From: Pictodentalium vernedei
Taxonomy: Eukaryota; Mollusca; Scaphopoda; Dentaliida; Dentaliidae
DNA: 64,000 bases
Assembly: GCA_031216915.1 (NCBI GenBank)
Contig: CM062294.1
Span: 396,233,217-396,297,216 of the forward strand
Direction: 5' to 3'
Shown here: positions 33,981 to 45,498 of the stretch, in pieces
How positions within the stretch are numbered: position 1 is the stretch's first letter
Layout: each line of letters begins with the position of its first letter
Position numbers and translations under genes: made by a program
Notes under the pieces: generated by a model
The model's database searches: none
Told to the model about the DNA's origin: nothing
What the model saw: the letters and a program-made list of their open reading frames with translations, nothing else

Positions 33981-34365
33981 CCGAGCCCACTAAAAAAAAG
34001 TCATGCTCTTATTCCACACAATCTTGTCCTATAATGCCCCTCCTTAACTAATGACATCATGTTGCCAAATAAGGGACATGATCCTCTTTTAGAATTCGCA
34101 GAATATCGGTTATTTATAGAACTGACGATAGTCACGTCTGCAAGCATCCACTGTCTGCAAAATCGATAGTCGAAAGCAGGATGCAATGAAGCGAAGTATA
34201 AAAGAAAATTTTGTTGCCACAAGGCCGAAGAAATGGTATGTTCCTGGTATAATTATTTTTACATCGCATACCCCAAACTTGAAGTTAATGTTAATCGGGA
34301 GCCAATATTTCCAGATGCATATGTTTCCCAGTTCTAATTTTATTGAGGGCTTCTGGCATTCACCG

Positions 34366-34419
34366 GGTCAACTCAACTGGTCATTTGCCCAAATCTGCGA
34401 ATGGCCAGTTGAGTTGACC
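34366..34419. repeat. Fold-back with 15-bp perfect arms
   Basis: GGTCAACTCAACTGG (34,366-34,380) and its reverse complement (34,405-34,419), extended by several more pairs towards the loop. Confidence 0.85.
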
Positions 34420-34462
34420 AGTCGAGGTCTCATTGTGACACACCGCAGTGCCTACAACAATC

Positions 34463-34520
34463 TTTAAACTTATTATACCCCCCCCCCCCCCCCCCACACT
34501 TTCTGAAAAAGTGGGGTATA
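34463..34520 (-). mobile_element. Family F-like 3' end, minus orientation
   Basis: Read on the - strand it ends in a hairpin (TATACCCC, CACTTT / AAAGTG, GGGGTATA) followed by GGGTATAATAA, the same terminus as F-1 at 41,770-41,797. An 18-bp C-run (34,478-34,495) expands one arm. The rest of the element cannot be followed. Confidence 0.55.
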
Positions 34521-34664
34521 CTGGATTGGCATTGTGATGTATGGTTTGATAATTTTAACTTTTACAATGAAAAATGTGTGTTTTCCTTGATATTCAACTG
34601 GAGGCCAGAATGCATTTAGAAGCCACCTCAGAGCACCTGAAAATCAAAAATTTTCTGGGGACAC

Positions 34665-35848
34665 ATTTCTCGAATTGAACTAAGTTATAATTCGGGCTTC
34701 CACAGTGAGCCCAAATTTGGACCTAGGAACATGGCTTGAACAAACTTGAATCTCACCCCCCCTGAGGATGCTGCATACCAAATATCAAAACATTCCGACT
34801 GATGGATCTGAAGAACATTTTTAAAGAAAATTCCTAATTTTGAACTAAGTTATAATTTGGGCTCCCACAGTGAGCCCAAATATGAATCCAGGGACTTGGC
34901 TTGAACAAACTTGAATCTCACCCCTCTAAGAATGCTGCATACCAAATATCAAAAGATTCTTATTGGTAGATCTGAAGAAGATTTTTAAAGAATATTCCTC
35001 ATACTGCACTAATTTAAACATTTGGGCTCCCATAGAGAGCCCAAAAATGGACCCAGGGAATTGATTTCAATAAACATGTGAAGCAATCTTCCAAAGATGT
35101 TATATATGAAAATTGAAAGCTTTTGGAGCAGTGGTTTGGGAGAAAAGTAGTCTTAAATGTTTTTCCCATTACCCACAGTGTTAAAAAACACTGACTCAGC
35201 ACTTTTTCAAAAGTTCCAAAATAGTACTTCATGATAAAACCGTTTTCAATTTTTTTTACCATTCCATTCTGTTGGTCCTAAGGAAGCTTCACACCGAATA
35301 AGAATTCTCAGTGTCGTGTAGGTTTTGAGATATGGGCGTTTTAATTCTTTTCTATGTTTAGCTCCTGCGGTTCCCAAGGGGGGACAGGAAAACAATTTTG
35401 GCATAATTTAAGTACTTATGACCCAATAAGCCCTCATATCAAATTTGGTTCAATCTGCCTCTATGTTTGGAAAATATAAATTTTGGGCAGGACAAAAATT
35501 CTAGCGCCTCCCATAACGAAGGTAAATATAGCTCCTCAAAGTCTCTTGAACAAAGTTGAGTCTACACCTCAAAAAGAAGCTGCACACCAAATATCAAGTC
35601 TCTGCTACTGCTGGTTCATGAGAAGTTGATTTTTTAAGATTTAAGTGCACTTTTTGGGCATGGCCCTACCAAGGCAACTTGATTTGAACAAAAGCAAATT
35701 GCGATGTCGTAACAAACTATTATCTCTCAAATATCAATTAAATTGGTTCAGCGGTTTGGGAGGAGAAGATGCAAACACCATGTTCACGGACGACGGACGG
35801 TGAGTGATCACTATAGCTCTCCTGACTGAAAGTCAGGTGAGTTAAAAA
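34665..35848 (+). mobile_element. Family A element, 5'-truncated, copy A-5
   Basis: Two A units with GGGCTYCCACAGTGAGCCC hairpins, then the A 3' half (TTTTTACCATTCCATTCTGT, GTTTAGCTCCTGCGGTTCCC, AAATTTTGGGCAGG). The 3' end is CCTGACT-GAA-AGTCAGG, then TGAGTTAAAAA. No ACAAGAG start is found. Confidence 0.75.
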
Positions 35849-36049
35849 GGGGTATTGCGACTCTGAATTTTGAAAAGAAAGTTATATTTAGGTTGTTTCT
35901 CTCTTTATTCTGAGAAGTGAAGACCTGATTAGAGTTTTTCAACACTGAAGTTGAAAACTGCAATGATGGATTTTTTGTAATTGTTTCGGTTTCAGTTTTG
36001 ATAACAAAACCGACACCAAACCAGATTTTCGGTTAACCGCCCATCTCCA

Positions 36050-36111
36050 AGACCAATCAATATTTTCAACATGCAAGCATGGGGCTGCATGTTGAAAATA
36101 TTGATTGGTCT
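36050..36111. repeat. Fold-back with 26-bp perfect arms
   Basis: 36,050-36,075 and 36,086-36,111 are exact reverse complements separated by 10 nt. Confidence 0.95.
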
Positions 36112-36213
36112 ACCCCTAAATAATGAATAAGCACTCTTCTAATTACTGCATTTCAACTGACATTGTTGATACCACCAGTGTTCAAAGGATTAAGTTTATA
36201 CCAAATTACATGT

Positions 36214-36449
36214 ACCAGTTTTTTAAAGTCTGATTCTAAAATTGAGCCGAAGTTTGCATCGGTCAAAATGTCCAATGGATTTCAAAGTGTGTAGGTCCAA
36301 GTAAGTTTGGTGTCGGTCATTGTCCTTGTCCCACCAGTTTTTTAAACTTTGATTTTAAAATTGAGCAGAAGTTTGCAACGGTCAAAATGTCCAATGGATT
36401 TTAAAGTGTGTAGATCAAAGTTTGGTGTCGGTCATTGTCCTTGTCCCAC
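36214..36449 (+). repeat. 119-bp tandem duplication
   Basis: Units 36,214-36,332 and 36,333-36,449 share ACCAGTTTTTTAAA, CGGTCAAAATGTCCAATGG and GGTGTCGGTCATTGTCCTTG, with about 10% differences. Confidence 0.92.
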
Positions 36450-37164
36450 CACTTATTTTGAGCCTTGTTCTAGACATGTTTGGAAAAATGCCACTAGTGC
36501 TGTGTCTTGAAATTTCCATTTTTTTTAATTTAGGGCTTTGAATTCCCAGCTATTGGAAATCTGACAAATTCTTGGGGTGGGTGAGGGGTGCATGAGGGGG
36601 GGGGGGGGGGAGGTGGTAGAGACTTATACTCACCTTGAGTTACAGGTCTGTACAAATTAGGCAAATGATTATTTCAATCACTTGCCCTTTGCCTAAAAAT
36701 AGATTGACCAATTTTTTTATTTATGTACATTTCTAGATCGCGGACAAATATTTTTACTTAACTGCTATTTTATTAATTTGCTAACTCTCCCAGAACAATG
36801 ACATCTATACAAATTGCTGGGTGCTTTGTATGTATATATGTTGTAGATGCAGCATGTAATTAATACTTCTACAAGATCATTTGCGTGGCTAGGCTGAAAC
36901 TGCCACAAGGTACAGAGGATATGACAGAGCCTTTTGTGTGCAATATTTTTTTTTTATTAAAAGAAGGATTGTCGGTATGCTTATGTGTTTTCATTTTCAA
37001 GCAATCGAGAAGAGACGATTCACCATAAAGGTGTGTTCAACTGGACCAACTTGAATCTTGGAGCAAAAATTGAAATGGAGCTCTCTATATACGTAAAATA
37101 GTCACTTATGTTTCTAAGATGAGGAGCAGACAATCTAGTTAGTATTTTATAATGATCATAAAAC

Positions 37165-39094
37165 TTTAGATGGTGAGGAGCCCAAAAATGAACCCAGGGA
37201 CTTGGATTGAACAAACTTGAATCTCACCCCTCTAAGGATGCTGCATACCAAATATCAAAAGATTCTGATTGGTGGATCTAAAGAAGAAGATTTTTAAAGA
37301 ATATTCCTCATACTGCACTAATTTAAACATTTGGGCTCCCATAGAGAGTCCAAATAGGGATTTGATTTCATTAAACATGTGAAACAATGCATACCAAATA
37401 TCCTAAGATTTTGAGTGGTGGATTGGAAGAAGAAGATTTTTAAAGAATATTCCTCATATTGCACTAATCTGAACATTTGGGCTCCCAGAGAGAGCCCAAA
37501 TATGGACCCAGGGATTTGATTTCAACAAACGTGTGAATGAATCTTCCAAAGATGTTATATGTCAAATATGAAAGCCTATGGAGCAGCGGAATGGGAGAAG
37601 ATTCTTTAATGTTTGTGATGACTTAGCATTTTATCTAAGTCCTGGAAAAGTACCCTGTGATAAAACCGATGGCAACAAATTTTGTTGGACCATTCCTTTC
37701 TGCTGTTCCTAAGGAAGCTTCACACAAAATAAAAATTCTCAGTGCTGTGTACTTTTGAAGATATGGGCATTTTAATTTTTTACTATGTTAGCTCCTGTGG
37801 TTCCCATGAGGCAACAGGAAAAGATTTTTTGGCATAAATTAGGTACTTATGATCCAATAAGCCCTCATACCAAATTTGATTCAAAACAGCCTCTCAGTTC
37901 GGAAAATAGAAATTTTGGTACAATGCAGGCTCCCCCAGGAAGCGCCCAAATAAGAACCCGGAGACTTGGTTTTAACAAGCTTATATCTCACCTCCCTAAG
38001 GATATTGTATACCAAATATCAAACGATTCTGGCCGGTGGATGCAAAGAAGATTTTTGAAGAAAATTCCTCATTTTGAACTAAGTTAAAATTTGGGCTCCC
38101 GCAGGGAGCCCAAATAGAAACCCAGGCACTTGGCTTGAACGAACTTGAATCCCACCTGCCTAAGGATGCTGCATACCAAATATCAAAAGATTCTGATTGG
38201 TGGATCTAAAGAAGACGATTTTTAAAGAATATTCCTCATACTGCACTAATTTAAACATTTGGGCTCCCATAGAGAGCCCAAATAGGGATTTGATTTCATT
38301 AAACATGTGAAACAATCTTCCAAAGATGTTATATGTGAAATCTGAATGCTTCTGGAGCAGTGGTTTGGGAGAAGAAGAGTCTTAAATGTTTTCCCCATTG
38401 CCCACAGTGTTAAAAAATGCTGACTCAGCATTTTTTCAAAGTCCCTAAAAAGTACCCTATGATAAAACCCGACAGCAAATTTTTTGGACCATTCCATTCT
38501 GTTGGTCCTAACGAAGCTTCACACCAAATAAGAATTCTCAGTGCAATGTAGTTTTGGAGATATGGGCGTTTTAAATTTTTTCTATTTTTAGCTCCTGCGT
38601 TTCCCATGGGGCAATGGGAACAATTTGGGGGGGGGGGGGGGATAAATTAATTACTTATGACCCAATAAGTCCTCATATTAAATTTGGTTCAAATCAGCCT
38701 CTTTGTTCAGAAAATAGAAATTTTGGGCAGGGCAAAAGTTCTTTACCCTCCCATGATGGCAAATATAGCCCCAAAAATTTCTTTTGAACAAATCTGAGTC
38801 TACACACCTCAAAAGGAAGCTGCATACCAAATATCAAGTCACTCCTACCGTTGGTTCATGAGAAGAAGATTTTTTAAGATTTAGGCACACTTTTTGGGAG
38901 TGGCCCTTCCGAAGGGTGGGGCAACTTAATTTGAACAAAATCAAAATGCGATGTCATAACAAACAATCATCTCAAATTTCACTTAAATTGGTTCAGTGGT
39001 TTTGGAGGAGAAGATACAAACACCATGTTCACAGATGACGGACAGTGAGTAATCAGAATAGCTCACCCTGACTTTCAGTCAGGTGAACTAAAAA
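37165..39094 (+). mobile_element. Family A element, 5'-truncated, copy A-6
   Basis: A units with GGGCTCCCATAGAGAGCCC hairpins, then two copies of the A 3'-half block (around 37,610-37,920 and 38,390-38,760), so part of the body is duplicated inside this copy. The 3' end is CCTGACT-TTC-AGTCAGG (perfect 7-bp arms), then TGAACTAAAAA. A G-run lies at 38,627-38,641. The 5' terminus is not found. Confidence 0.75.
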
Positions 39095-39245
39095 GTGGTT
39101 CCACTGGAACCTCTTGGTGCCAAATCAAAATTCCAAAACATTTATAGACATCTATGCTAGCAGAACACCTTAGTATAATTTTTAAAGGTTTTGAAATAAA
39201 CACCCTAGGTGCCTTTCAACAGAAAGCGATTCTCTAACAATAACA
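39095..39245. repeat. Sequence homologous to 41,800-41,905
   Basis: GTGGTTCCACTGGAA starts immediately after the A-6 3' end. The following ~105 bp (AAATCAAAATTC, ACATTTATA, TATGCTA) is a diverged copy of the sequence immediately after the F-1 3' end. Confidence 0.7.
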
Positions 39246-41797
39246 ACAAGAGGGGTGCCATGCCCTGGGGCATACCCCCACGGTGCATATCACCAAACAA
39301 TGGCAAGAGAAGAAATGAACCATGATACCGTGAAAGCTATTCTCATAAACAATCTTCATTCCAAATTTCAATGAGAGCCGCGAACCCCAAACCAGAGATA
39401 TGAGGTGAACAGACAACAAGAGGCCCCAAGGAGCCTTAATCGCTCACCGGCCAAAGTGGTTCAAAGAAGTATTTGGAGGTCACTTTCAGTTAGACATGGT
39501 TCATCAACACTACAAGGAATGAAGTCATGAGAGACAAATTTTATGGAACTAGGGCCATGGCTTGAACAAACTTGAATCTTACCCCCCTAAGGATGTTGCA
39601 TACCAAATATCAAAAGCATTCATCTGCTGGATCTAGAGAAGATTTTTAAAGAAAATTCCTCATTTTGAACTAAGTTATAATTCAGGTTCCCATAGTGAGC
39701 CAAAATATGAACCCAGGGACTTGGCTTGAACAAACTTGAATCTCACCCCCTAAGGATGCTGCATACCAAATATCAAAACATTCCGACTGCTGGATCTGAA
39801 GAAGAAGATTTTTAAAGAAAATTCCTCATTTCCTCATTTTGAACTAAGTTATCATTCGGGTTCCCACAGTGTGCCCAAATGTGGACCTTGGGACATGGCT
39901 TGAACAAACTTGAATCTCACCCCCCTTAGGATTCTGCATACCAAATATCAAAACATTCCGACTGCTGGATCTGAAGAAGAAGATTTTTAAAGAAAATTCC
40001 TCATTTTGAACTAAGTTATCATTCGGGCTCCCACAGTGAGCCCAAATATGGACTTAGGGACATGGCTTGAACAAACTTGAATCTGACCCCCCTAAGCATG
40101 CTGCATACCCAATATAAAAAGATTCTGCCTGCTGGATCTTGAGAAGAAGATTTTTAAAGAAATTTGCCTGAAGTTCAAATTGGGCTCCTATATTGAGCCC
40201 GAATATGAACCCAGGGGGCCGATTTGAACAAACTTGAATCAGATCCACCCCACAATGTTGCATACCAAATATCAAAAGATTCTGCCTGCTGGATCTTGAG
40301 AAGAAGATTTTTAAGAAATTTGCATGAAATGCACTAAGTTCAAATTCGGGCTTCTATACTGAGCCCAAATATTAATCCAGGGGGCTGATTTGAACAAATT
40401 TGAATCAGACCCATACCAAGATGCTGCATACCAAGTATCAAAAGATTCTGCCTGCTGGATCTGGAGAAGAAGATTTTTGAAGAAATTTGCCTGAAATGCA
40501 CTAAGTTCGAATTCAAGCTTCTATAGTGAGTCCAAATATGAATCTAGGGAGCCGATTTGAACAAACTTAAATCAGATCCACCCCACAATGTTGTATACCA
40601 AATATGAAAAGATTGTGCCTGCTGGATCTGGAGAAGATTTTTGAAGAAATCTGCCTGAAATGCCCACTGGTTCTGGAGAAAAAGATTTTTTAATAATTTT
40701 TCTATAATTCATACAGTGCTATCAGAGTTATGCCCCATACAGAGCCCCCAAGGGACGTGGCCATTTCATTTGAACAAACATGAATTGCCATATAGTAATG
40801 AACATCCACACAAAGTTTTGTGAAAATCGGACCAGCGGTTTCAGAGGAGAAGTCGTTTGAAAAATGTTCACGACACCGGACGGACGACGACGACAGACGG
40901 CAAGTGATAAGTTTAGCTCCCTTCAGTGAGCTAAAAAATTGAATATTTTACGAGACAAATAGCAAAATTATTGTCTTTGTTTTACAGCAAGGTAATTGTG
41001 GATGCCATAAACACCTGTTACTGAAGTCAAGTGTTGATCGGATCATCCACATAAGAGATGTCGAACAAAGATATAATGCCACATGTGAGGAGGTGATTTG
41101 CATGTATTTTCTTTGTTTTACTGCGGGGACATGCCTCACTTAAAAGCCTTTCCCATAAACAATCTTCATTCCAAATTTCATTGAAATATGATAACCCACC
41201 TAATAAAACAGGCATAATGCAACATGTGGAGAGATAATTTGCATGTATTTTCTTTGTTTTACTTCAGGGACATGATTCATTTGAAAGCCTTTCCCATAAA
41301 CAATATTCATTCCAAATTTCAATGAAATCTGATAACCCAAACCTGAAATATGAGGTGAAGAGACAATAAATTGGCTATTTTCCGAGACAAACAGCAAATT
41401 TTCAAAGTTAAAAGGGGGATAAGTCTAAAAGGTGAAAAGTAAAAAATATTATTAGAGACTTATTTGGAAGCCTTTCCCATAAACAATTTTCATTCCAGAT
41501 TTCAATGAGATCCAATGACTCAAACCTGAGATATAATGCGAACAGACAAAAAAATAGCCTATTTTAGTATATTCAAAGGGCCATAAGTCACAGAAAAAAT
41601 ATTCCAACAGCAAAATGGCTGATGCTCCTTAAAGGTCTCATGATAGTGAACATCTGTATGAAATTTCGAAATCTGAGCAGTTATGTTGAAATTATAATGC
41701 GAACGGACATCCAAGTTCGGGACAGACAGATGTATGGACGCACAGACAGGCGCAATCCAGTATACCTCAATTTTTTAAAAAAGAGGGGGTATAATAA
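39246..41797 (+). mobile_element. Family F element, copy F-1, interrupted by A-7
   Basis: Starts ACAAGAGGGGTGCCATGCCC; ATGCCC-TG-GGGCAT is a 5' hairpin followed by left repeat ATACCCCC. It ends with a TATACC...GGTATA hairpin and GGGGGTATAATAAAA, complementary to the left repeat over 8 bp. The interior has units of ~137-184 bp with CCTTTCCCATAAACAATYTT, CATTCCAAATTTCAATGA and GGTGAACAGACAA (about 39,340, 41,150, 41,285, 41,470). A GACAGACAGATG tract precedes the end. Element A-7 splits it at 39,416-40,936. Confidence 0.75.
39416..40936 (+). mobile_element. Family A element, copy A-7, nested in F-1
   Basis: Begins ACAAGAGGCCCCAAGGAGCC with GCTCACCGG and ends CTTCAGTGAGCTAAAAA (GCTCAC pairs with GTGAGC). 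Contains about seven A units. F-1 sequence resumes directly after it (ATTGAATATTTTACGAGAC), matching GACAATAAATTGGCTATTTTC later in F-1. It lacks much of the A 3' half, so it is an internally deleted copy. Confidence 0.82.
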
Positions 41798-41907
41798 AAG
41801 TGGTTCCACTGGAAAGACATGAGGCCAAACCAAAATTCTGAAATCTTTATGCACATTTATATATGCTATCTGAACATCTCAGCATAGTTTAAATGTTTTG
41901 AATTAGG

Positions 41908-41985
41908 ACAGATGGGATGGGATGGACAGGATAGGATAGGATGGGATGGACAGGATGGGATGGACAGGATAGGATGTGATGGATG
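41908..41985 (+). repeat. GGATA/GGATGGACA simple repeat
   Basis: Irregular array of GGATGGGATGGACAGGATA units. Confidence 0.9.
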
Positions 41986-42036
41986 GAGATCACAATATCC
42001 CGCTTTTTTAAAAAAAAAATGCGGGGATAAAATAAC
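41986..42036 (+). mobile_element. Family G 3' end, copy G-1
   Basis: GATGGAGATCACAAT followed by an imperfect hairpin (ATCCCGC...GCGGGGAT around an A/T core) and GGGGATAAAATAA. The same terminus appears in inverted orientation at 42,831. The upstream body is replaced by the simple repeat at 41,908-41,985. Confidence 0.6.
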
Positions 42037-42753
42037 AATTGCACTGCCAGGCGGTGGATCAATATATGGCCGCCTATGAAGAAATTGCACTTGTGAAGAA
42101 TTTTTTAGTTGAACAAGAGGTCAATAATTCCTTCAAAAATAATTGTACATTCCTGGCTTACGACCCATTAAAGTTGAATATATTGTTTTTCAAGTTATTG
42201 CGTGGAGAATCAAAAGTCACCAAAACTCCCAGATGGTTGCCATGGTGGCCATATTGGACATGCCAGAATGCTGGTTATCGAAAGGAACCATCCTTTAGTC
42301 ATGACTAATCAACCATAAAAAAAACAGTATCTGTTGAATTATCAAATGGACAATCAAAAATCCCTAAAAATCCAAGATGGCTGCCAATTGGTTGCCATCT
42401 TGGATATACCAGAATGCTGGTTATGGAAAGGTACCATCCTCTAGTCATGATTTATCAACCATAAAAAAGCAGCATCTGTTGGATCTACATGTATAGTTTT
42501 CAAGTTATTGCGAGGACAATCTAAAGTCCCTGAAAATCCAAGATGGCTGCCATATTAGAGATGCCAGAATGCTGGTTATCGAAAGGAACCATCCTCTAGT
42601 CATGACTAATCAACCATAAATAGTATCTGTTGGATGTATTGTTTTCAAGTTATTGTGAGGACAAACAAAAGCTAACAGACAGACAGACAGACAGACAGAC
42701 GGATACTGCCATACCATAATACAGCCTGCTCATATGAGTGGCCGTATAAAAAT
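42037..42753 (+). mobile_element. Family H element
   Basis: Three to four units of ~150 bp with CCAAGATGGCTGCCAT, GCCAGAATGCTGGTTAT, CATCCTCTAGTCATGACT and TTCAAGTTATTGCGAGGACA, then a (GACA)n tract (42,675-42,701), a CTCATATGAG hairpin and GGCCGTATAAAAAT. Same plan and same kind of end as A-F. The 5' boundary is uncertain; ATGGCCGCC near 42,066 may be the left subterminal repeat. Confidence 0.6.
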
Positions 42754-42830
42754 AAACCAGAGGCTCAAGTTAGCCTAAAATGTTGTCAAAGGAGATGAGT
42801 GTGTTAGTAAGTGATGGGCAGCAAGAGCAA

Positions 42831-43345
42831 TTTTTATCCCCGCATTTTTTAAAAAAAAACCTGGGTGTGTTGTGGTGATCTCCATCTGTCCAAACTTCAT
42901 ATTGCCAAGAGTGTGTAATTCGAAACATTCTGGTAGGATGTCTAGATGTGCAATAAAGTTTGGGATTTTTAATTCGGCCCCATGTGGAGTCCATAGCACC
43001 ACTTTTGTCATTAGAGAATCGGTTTCCAGAGAAAGCTGCTAGGGGTTTTAATTCAAAATGTTGTTCATATGTTCTGTAGGGTGTCTAGATGTGCATAAAG
43101 ATTTTGGATTTTTTGATCTGGCCCCATGTAGCACCCATAGCACCACTTTTATCGTAAGAGAATCAGTTTTCGGCAAAAGGCCCCTACGGGTTTTAAATCG
43201 AAACACTTAAAGTGTGTTCATATGTTCAGGTAGGGTCTTTAGATGTGCATATAGGTTTTGGATTTTTGATCCGGCACCATGTGGAACCTGTAATGACACA
43301 TTTGTCATTAAAGAATCAGTTTCCTGCGAGAGGCTCCTAAGGAGT
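42831..43345 (-). mobile_element. Family G element, copy G-2, minus orientation
   Basis: The left edge is the inverted G terminus (ATTTTTATCCCCGCATTTTT). To its right lie three units of ~145 bp (markers GTCTAGATGTGCA at about 42,938, 43,083 and 43,228; GGCCCCATGTGG). The 5' end is not resolved. It is one of very few minus-strand copies in the window. Confidence 0.6.
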
Positions 43346-43539
43346 TTTAATACTGTTAAATTATATTGTTAATAATATTGTTGTTTATCAATCAATTTAA
43401 TGTGCCATATAATACCTTTTAATTTCTGTCTGTATCAAGCATTAACCAATAATAAAGAATGCAAATGCAGGAATATACTATAGTGTGCTTTGCACGCAAA
43501 AGACACCAAATAATTTGATTTGCCATGACACAACCAAAG

Positions 43540-44340
43540 GCAGTTTTTTTGGCCATTCATTTCTGCTGGTCCTTGGAATGCTTCTTAAGCAAAAACAAAG
43601 ATCTGTACTGTGAAGTCTCAAAAAAGAGTCCAAACAAATATTTTTGGGTTTTTAACTTCTGTGATTGTCTCTAAGTCCCCCCTCACCTCCCCCCCCCCTC
43701 CCCCACACACTCAACAAAAACAATATGGGTATAAATCAAGTACTTATGACCCAGTTATGCATGACAAATTTGGTTGAAATCAGACCATTGGTTCTGGAAG
43801 CAGAAATTTTAAGTGCAGCCCAAATTTTGATCTGAGTTCCTTGAAAAAGGTGAATCTGTAAGTTCCATACCTGAAATCTAAGCATTATTGTGAGAGGTTT
43901 ATGAGATGATTTTTAAGTCTTTTTGGCCTTATGGTGCATAAACCACTCCCCAAGGGGCATATAGTAACTTTTGGGGAAAAAAAATCAGAAAAGTAAACTT
44001 CACCAACCCAAAGATGGCAGCAGTTTCATTTGAACAAAGTAGAAAAGGTATACTCCAAAGATGGTTTGTGCCATATATGAATAAATTTGGCCTAGTAGTT
44101 TTAAAGAATGAGACAAATTTCAAATTAGTTGATGTAGTAAAATAAAGATGATGACTCAGCATTTTCCCATTGCCAACTGTGTTAAAATGGGCATCTCCAT
44201 GTGGCACCCCATGACAAAAACGATAGTATTTTTTTTGGTCCATCTGATTACAATGGACCCAAGGAAGCTGCATACCAAAAACCAATATTCTACTCCACGC
44301 AGTTTTTGAAATAATAATATTTCACTTAGTTAAATGTTGG
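43540..44340 (+). mobile_element. Old fragments of A/C-like 3' halves
   Basis: Two successive diverged blocks: 43,540-43,830 (TTTTTTGGCCATTCATTTCT, TGCTGGTCCTTGGAATGC, TCAAGTACTTATGACCCA) and 44,150-44,340 (GACTCAGCATTTTCCCATTG, ACCCAAGGAAGCTGCATACC). Similar to 1270-2010. No termini. Confidence 0.5.
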
Positions 44341-45041
44341 GTTCCCATATAGAGCCAACATATTAAGACAGGGACGTGATTTGAACAAAACTGAATCCAG
44401 GGTATCTGTGGTTTGGTTTCGCATCGCCATTTGCGACGAATTATCTCCCGGTCATGAACCAATATCTAATGAAAGAGTCAATGACACTGTAGCTCAACTT
44501 GTTAAAGACATGTACATGTATTGTATGTGACACACAGCAATGAAAAACATCTAGGTAATGACCTGATAACAAAGGTACATGTAAAGTAAAGTATTGTAAC
44601 GGTCTGTACATAAATGCTGACCGTAGCCTGTAACAAATATATAGGTAAAGTATTGTAAAAGCGGGGTGACAGTTAGATGCTAAACTAGAAAAGAAATCTT
44701 TGAGCTCCCAGAGTGGGTCTGACTGAACCCAAAAATATTTGTTCTCATAGCACAGTGATAACAAAGGTACCCCAAAACACTAGTTCCTGTCACAAGGTGA
44801 TAACAAAGGTACCCCAAGAAGTTTCGTGAAGATTGGTTCATAAATACAGACTCTAGCCCGAGCCGTATTGACATGTGCACTTACTGTGTATACGTAGCAT
44901 TGAACAAATTTGCATAATTTCTGCACGAGAAAAAAACCTGTATTATATGTGATGTATTCCATGTTACTAAACATTCCTACAACATTCCTACAAAAATTTA
45001 TTCAAATCAGAACTTTCATACAGAAGTTCTGTACAAAAAAC

Positions 45042-45083
45042 TGTTTTTCTGGTATAATCATTTGTTTTTCTGGTATAATCATT
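45042..45083 (+). repeat. 21-bp exact tandem repeat at the LINE 5' junction
   Basis: TGTTTTTCTGGTATAATCAT plus T occurs twice in succession at 45,042-45,062 and 45,063-45,083. The second copy runs into the endonuclease coding sequence. Confidence 0.95.
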
Positions 45084-45417
45084 ACAGATGTCTCTGACCA
45101 CTTCGGAATTTTCTATGTTGAAACTCATAACGTGATTAAAGAACTTACGTCATACATCGAAAAGCGCAAGATAAATGCAGATAGCATAGCAACCTTCAAA
45201 ACAATTTTGTCTCAAACAGACTTTTCAACCGTCTTGGAGACAGACTGTCCAAATTTAGCCTATGACACGTTTTCAGCCATTATTTCCAAAGCCCTTGAAA
45301 ATGCTTTTCCGATAAAACGCATCCCAATAAAAAAAGGATTAGTCAAGAAAAACCCATGGTCATCAAAGGGCTATCAATCTCATCACACACTAAATCCAAA
45401 TTTTATAACAAAAAACT
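45084..45417 (+). pseudogene. LINE endonuclease C-terminus and linker
   Basis: In frame it encodes TDVSDHFGIF, the conserved SDH block at the end of apurinic-type LINE endonucleases (Asp and His catalytic). It continues ~100 codons into the linker before a stop at about 45,417. The N-terminal endonuclease motifs are missing through 5' truncation. Confidence 0.8.
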
Positions 45418-45498
45418 AAATGTCCTACAGAACAGAATATTGCAAATTACAAAAATTATTGTAGAATATTCAATAAAATAAAAAGACAAACTAAAGCT

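Larger units (their letters stand above)
35849..37164. other. Unassigned sequence with a fold-back and a tandem duplication
   Basis: Contains the fold-back at 36,050-36,111, the tandem duplication at 36,214-36,449 and a G-run at 36,596-36,610. No coding signal. Confidence 0.5.
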
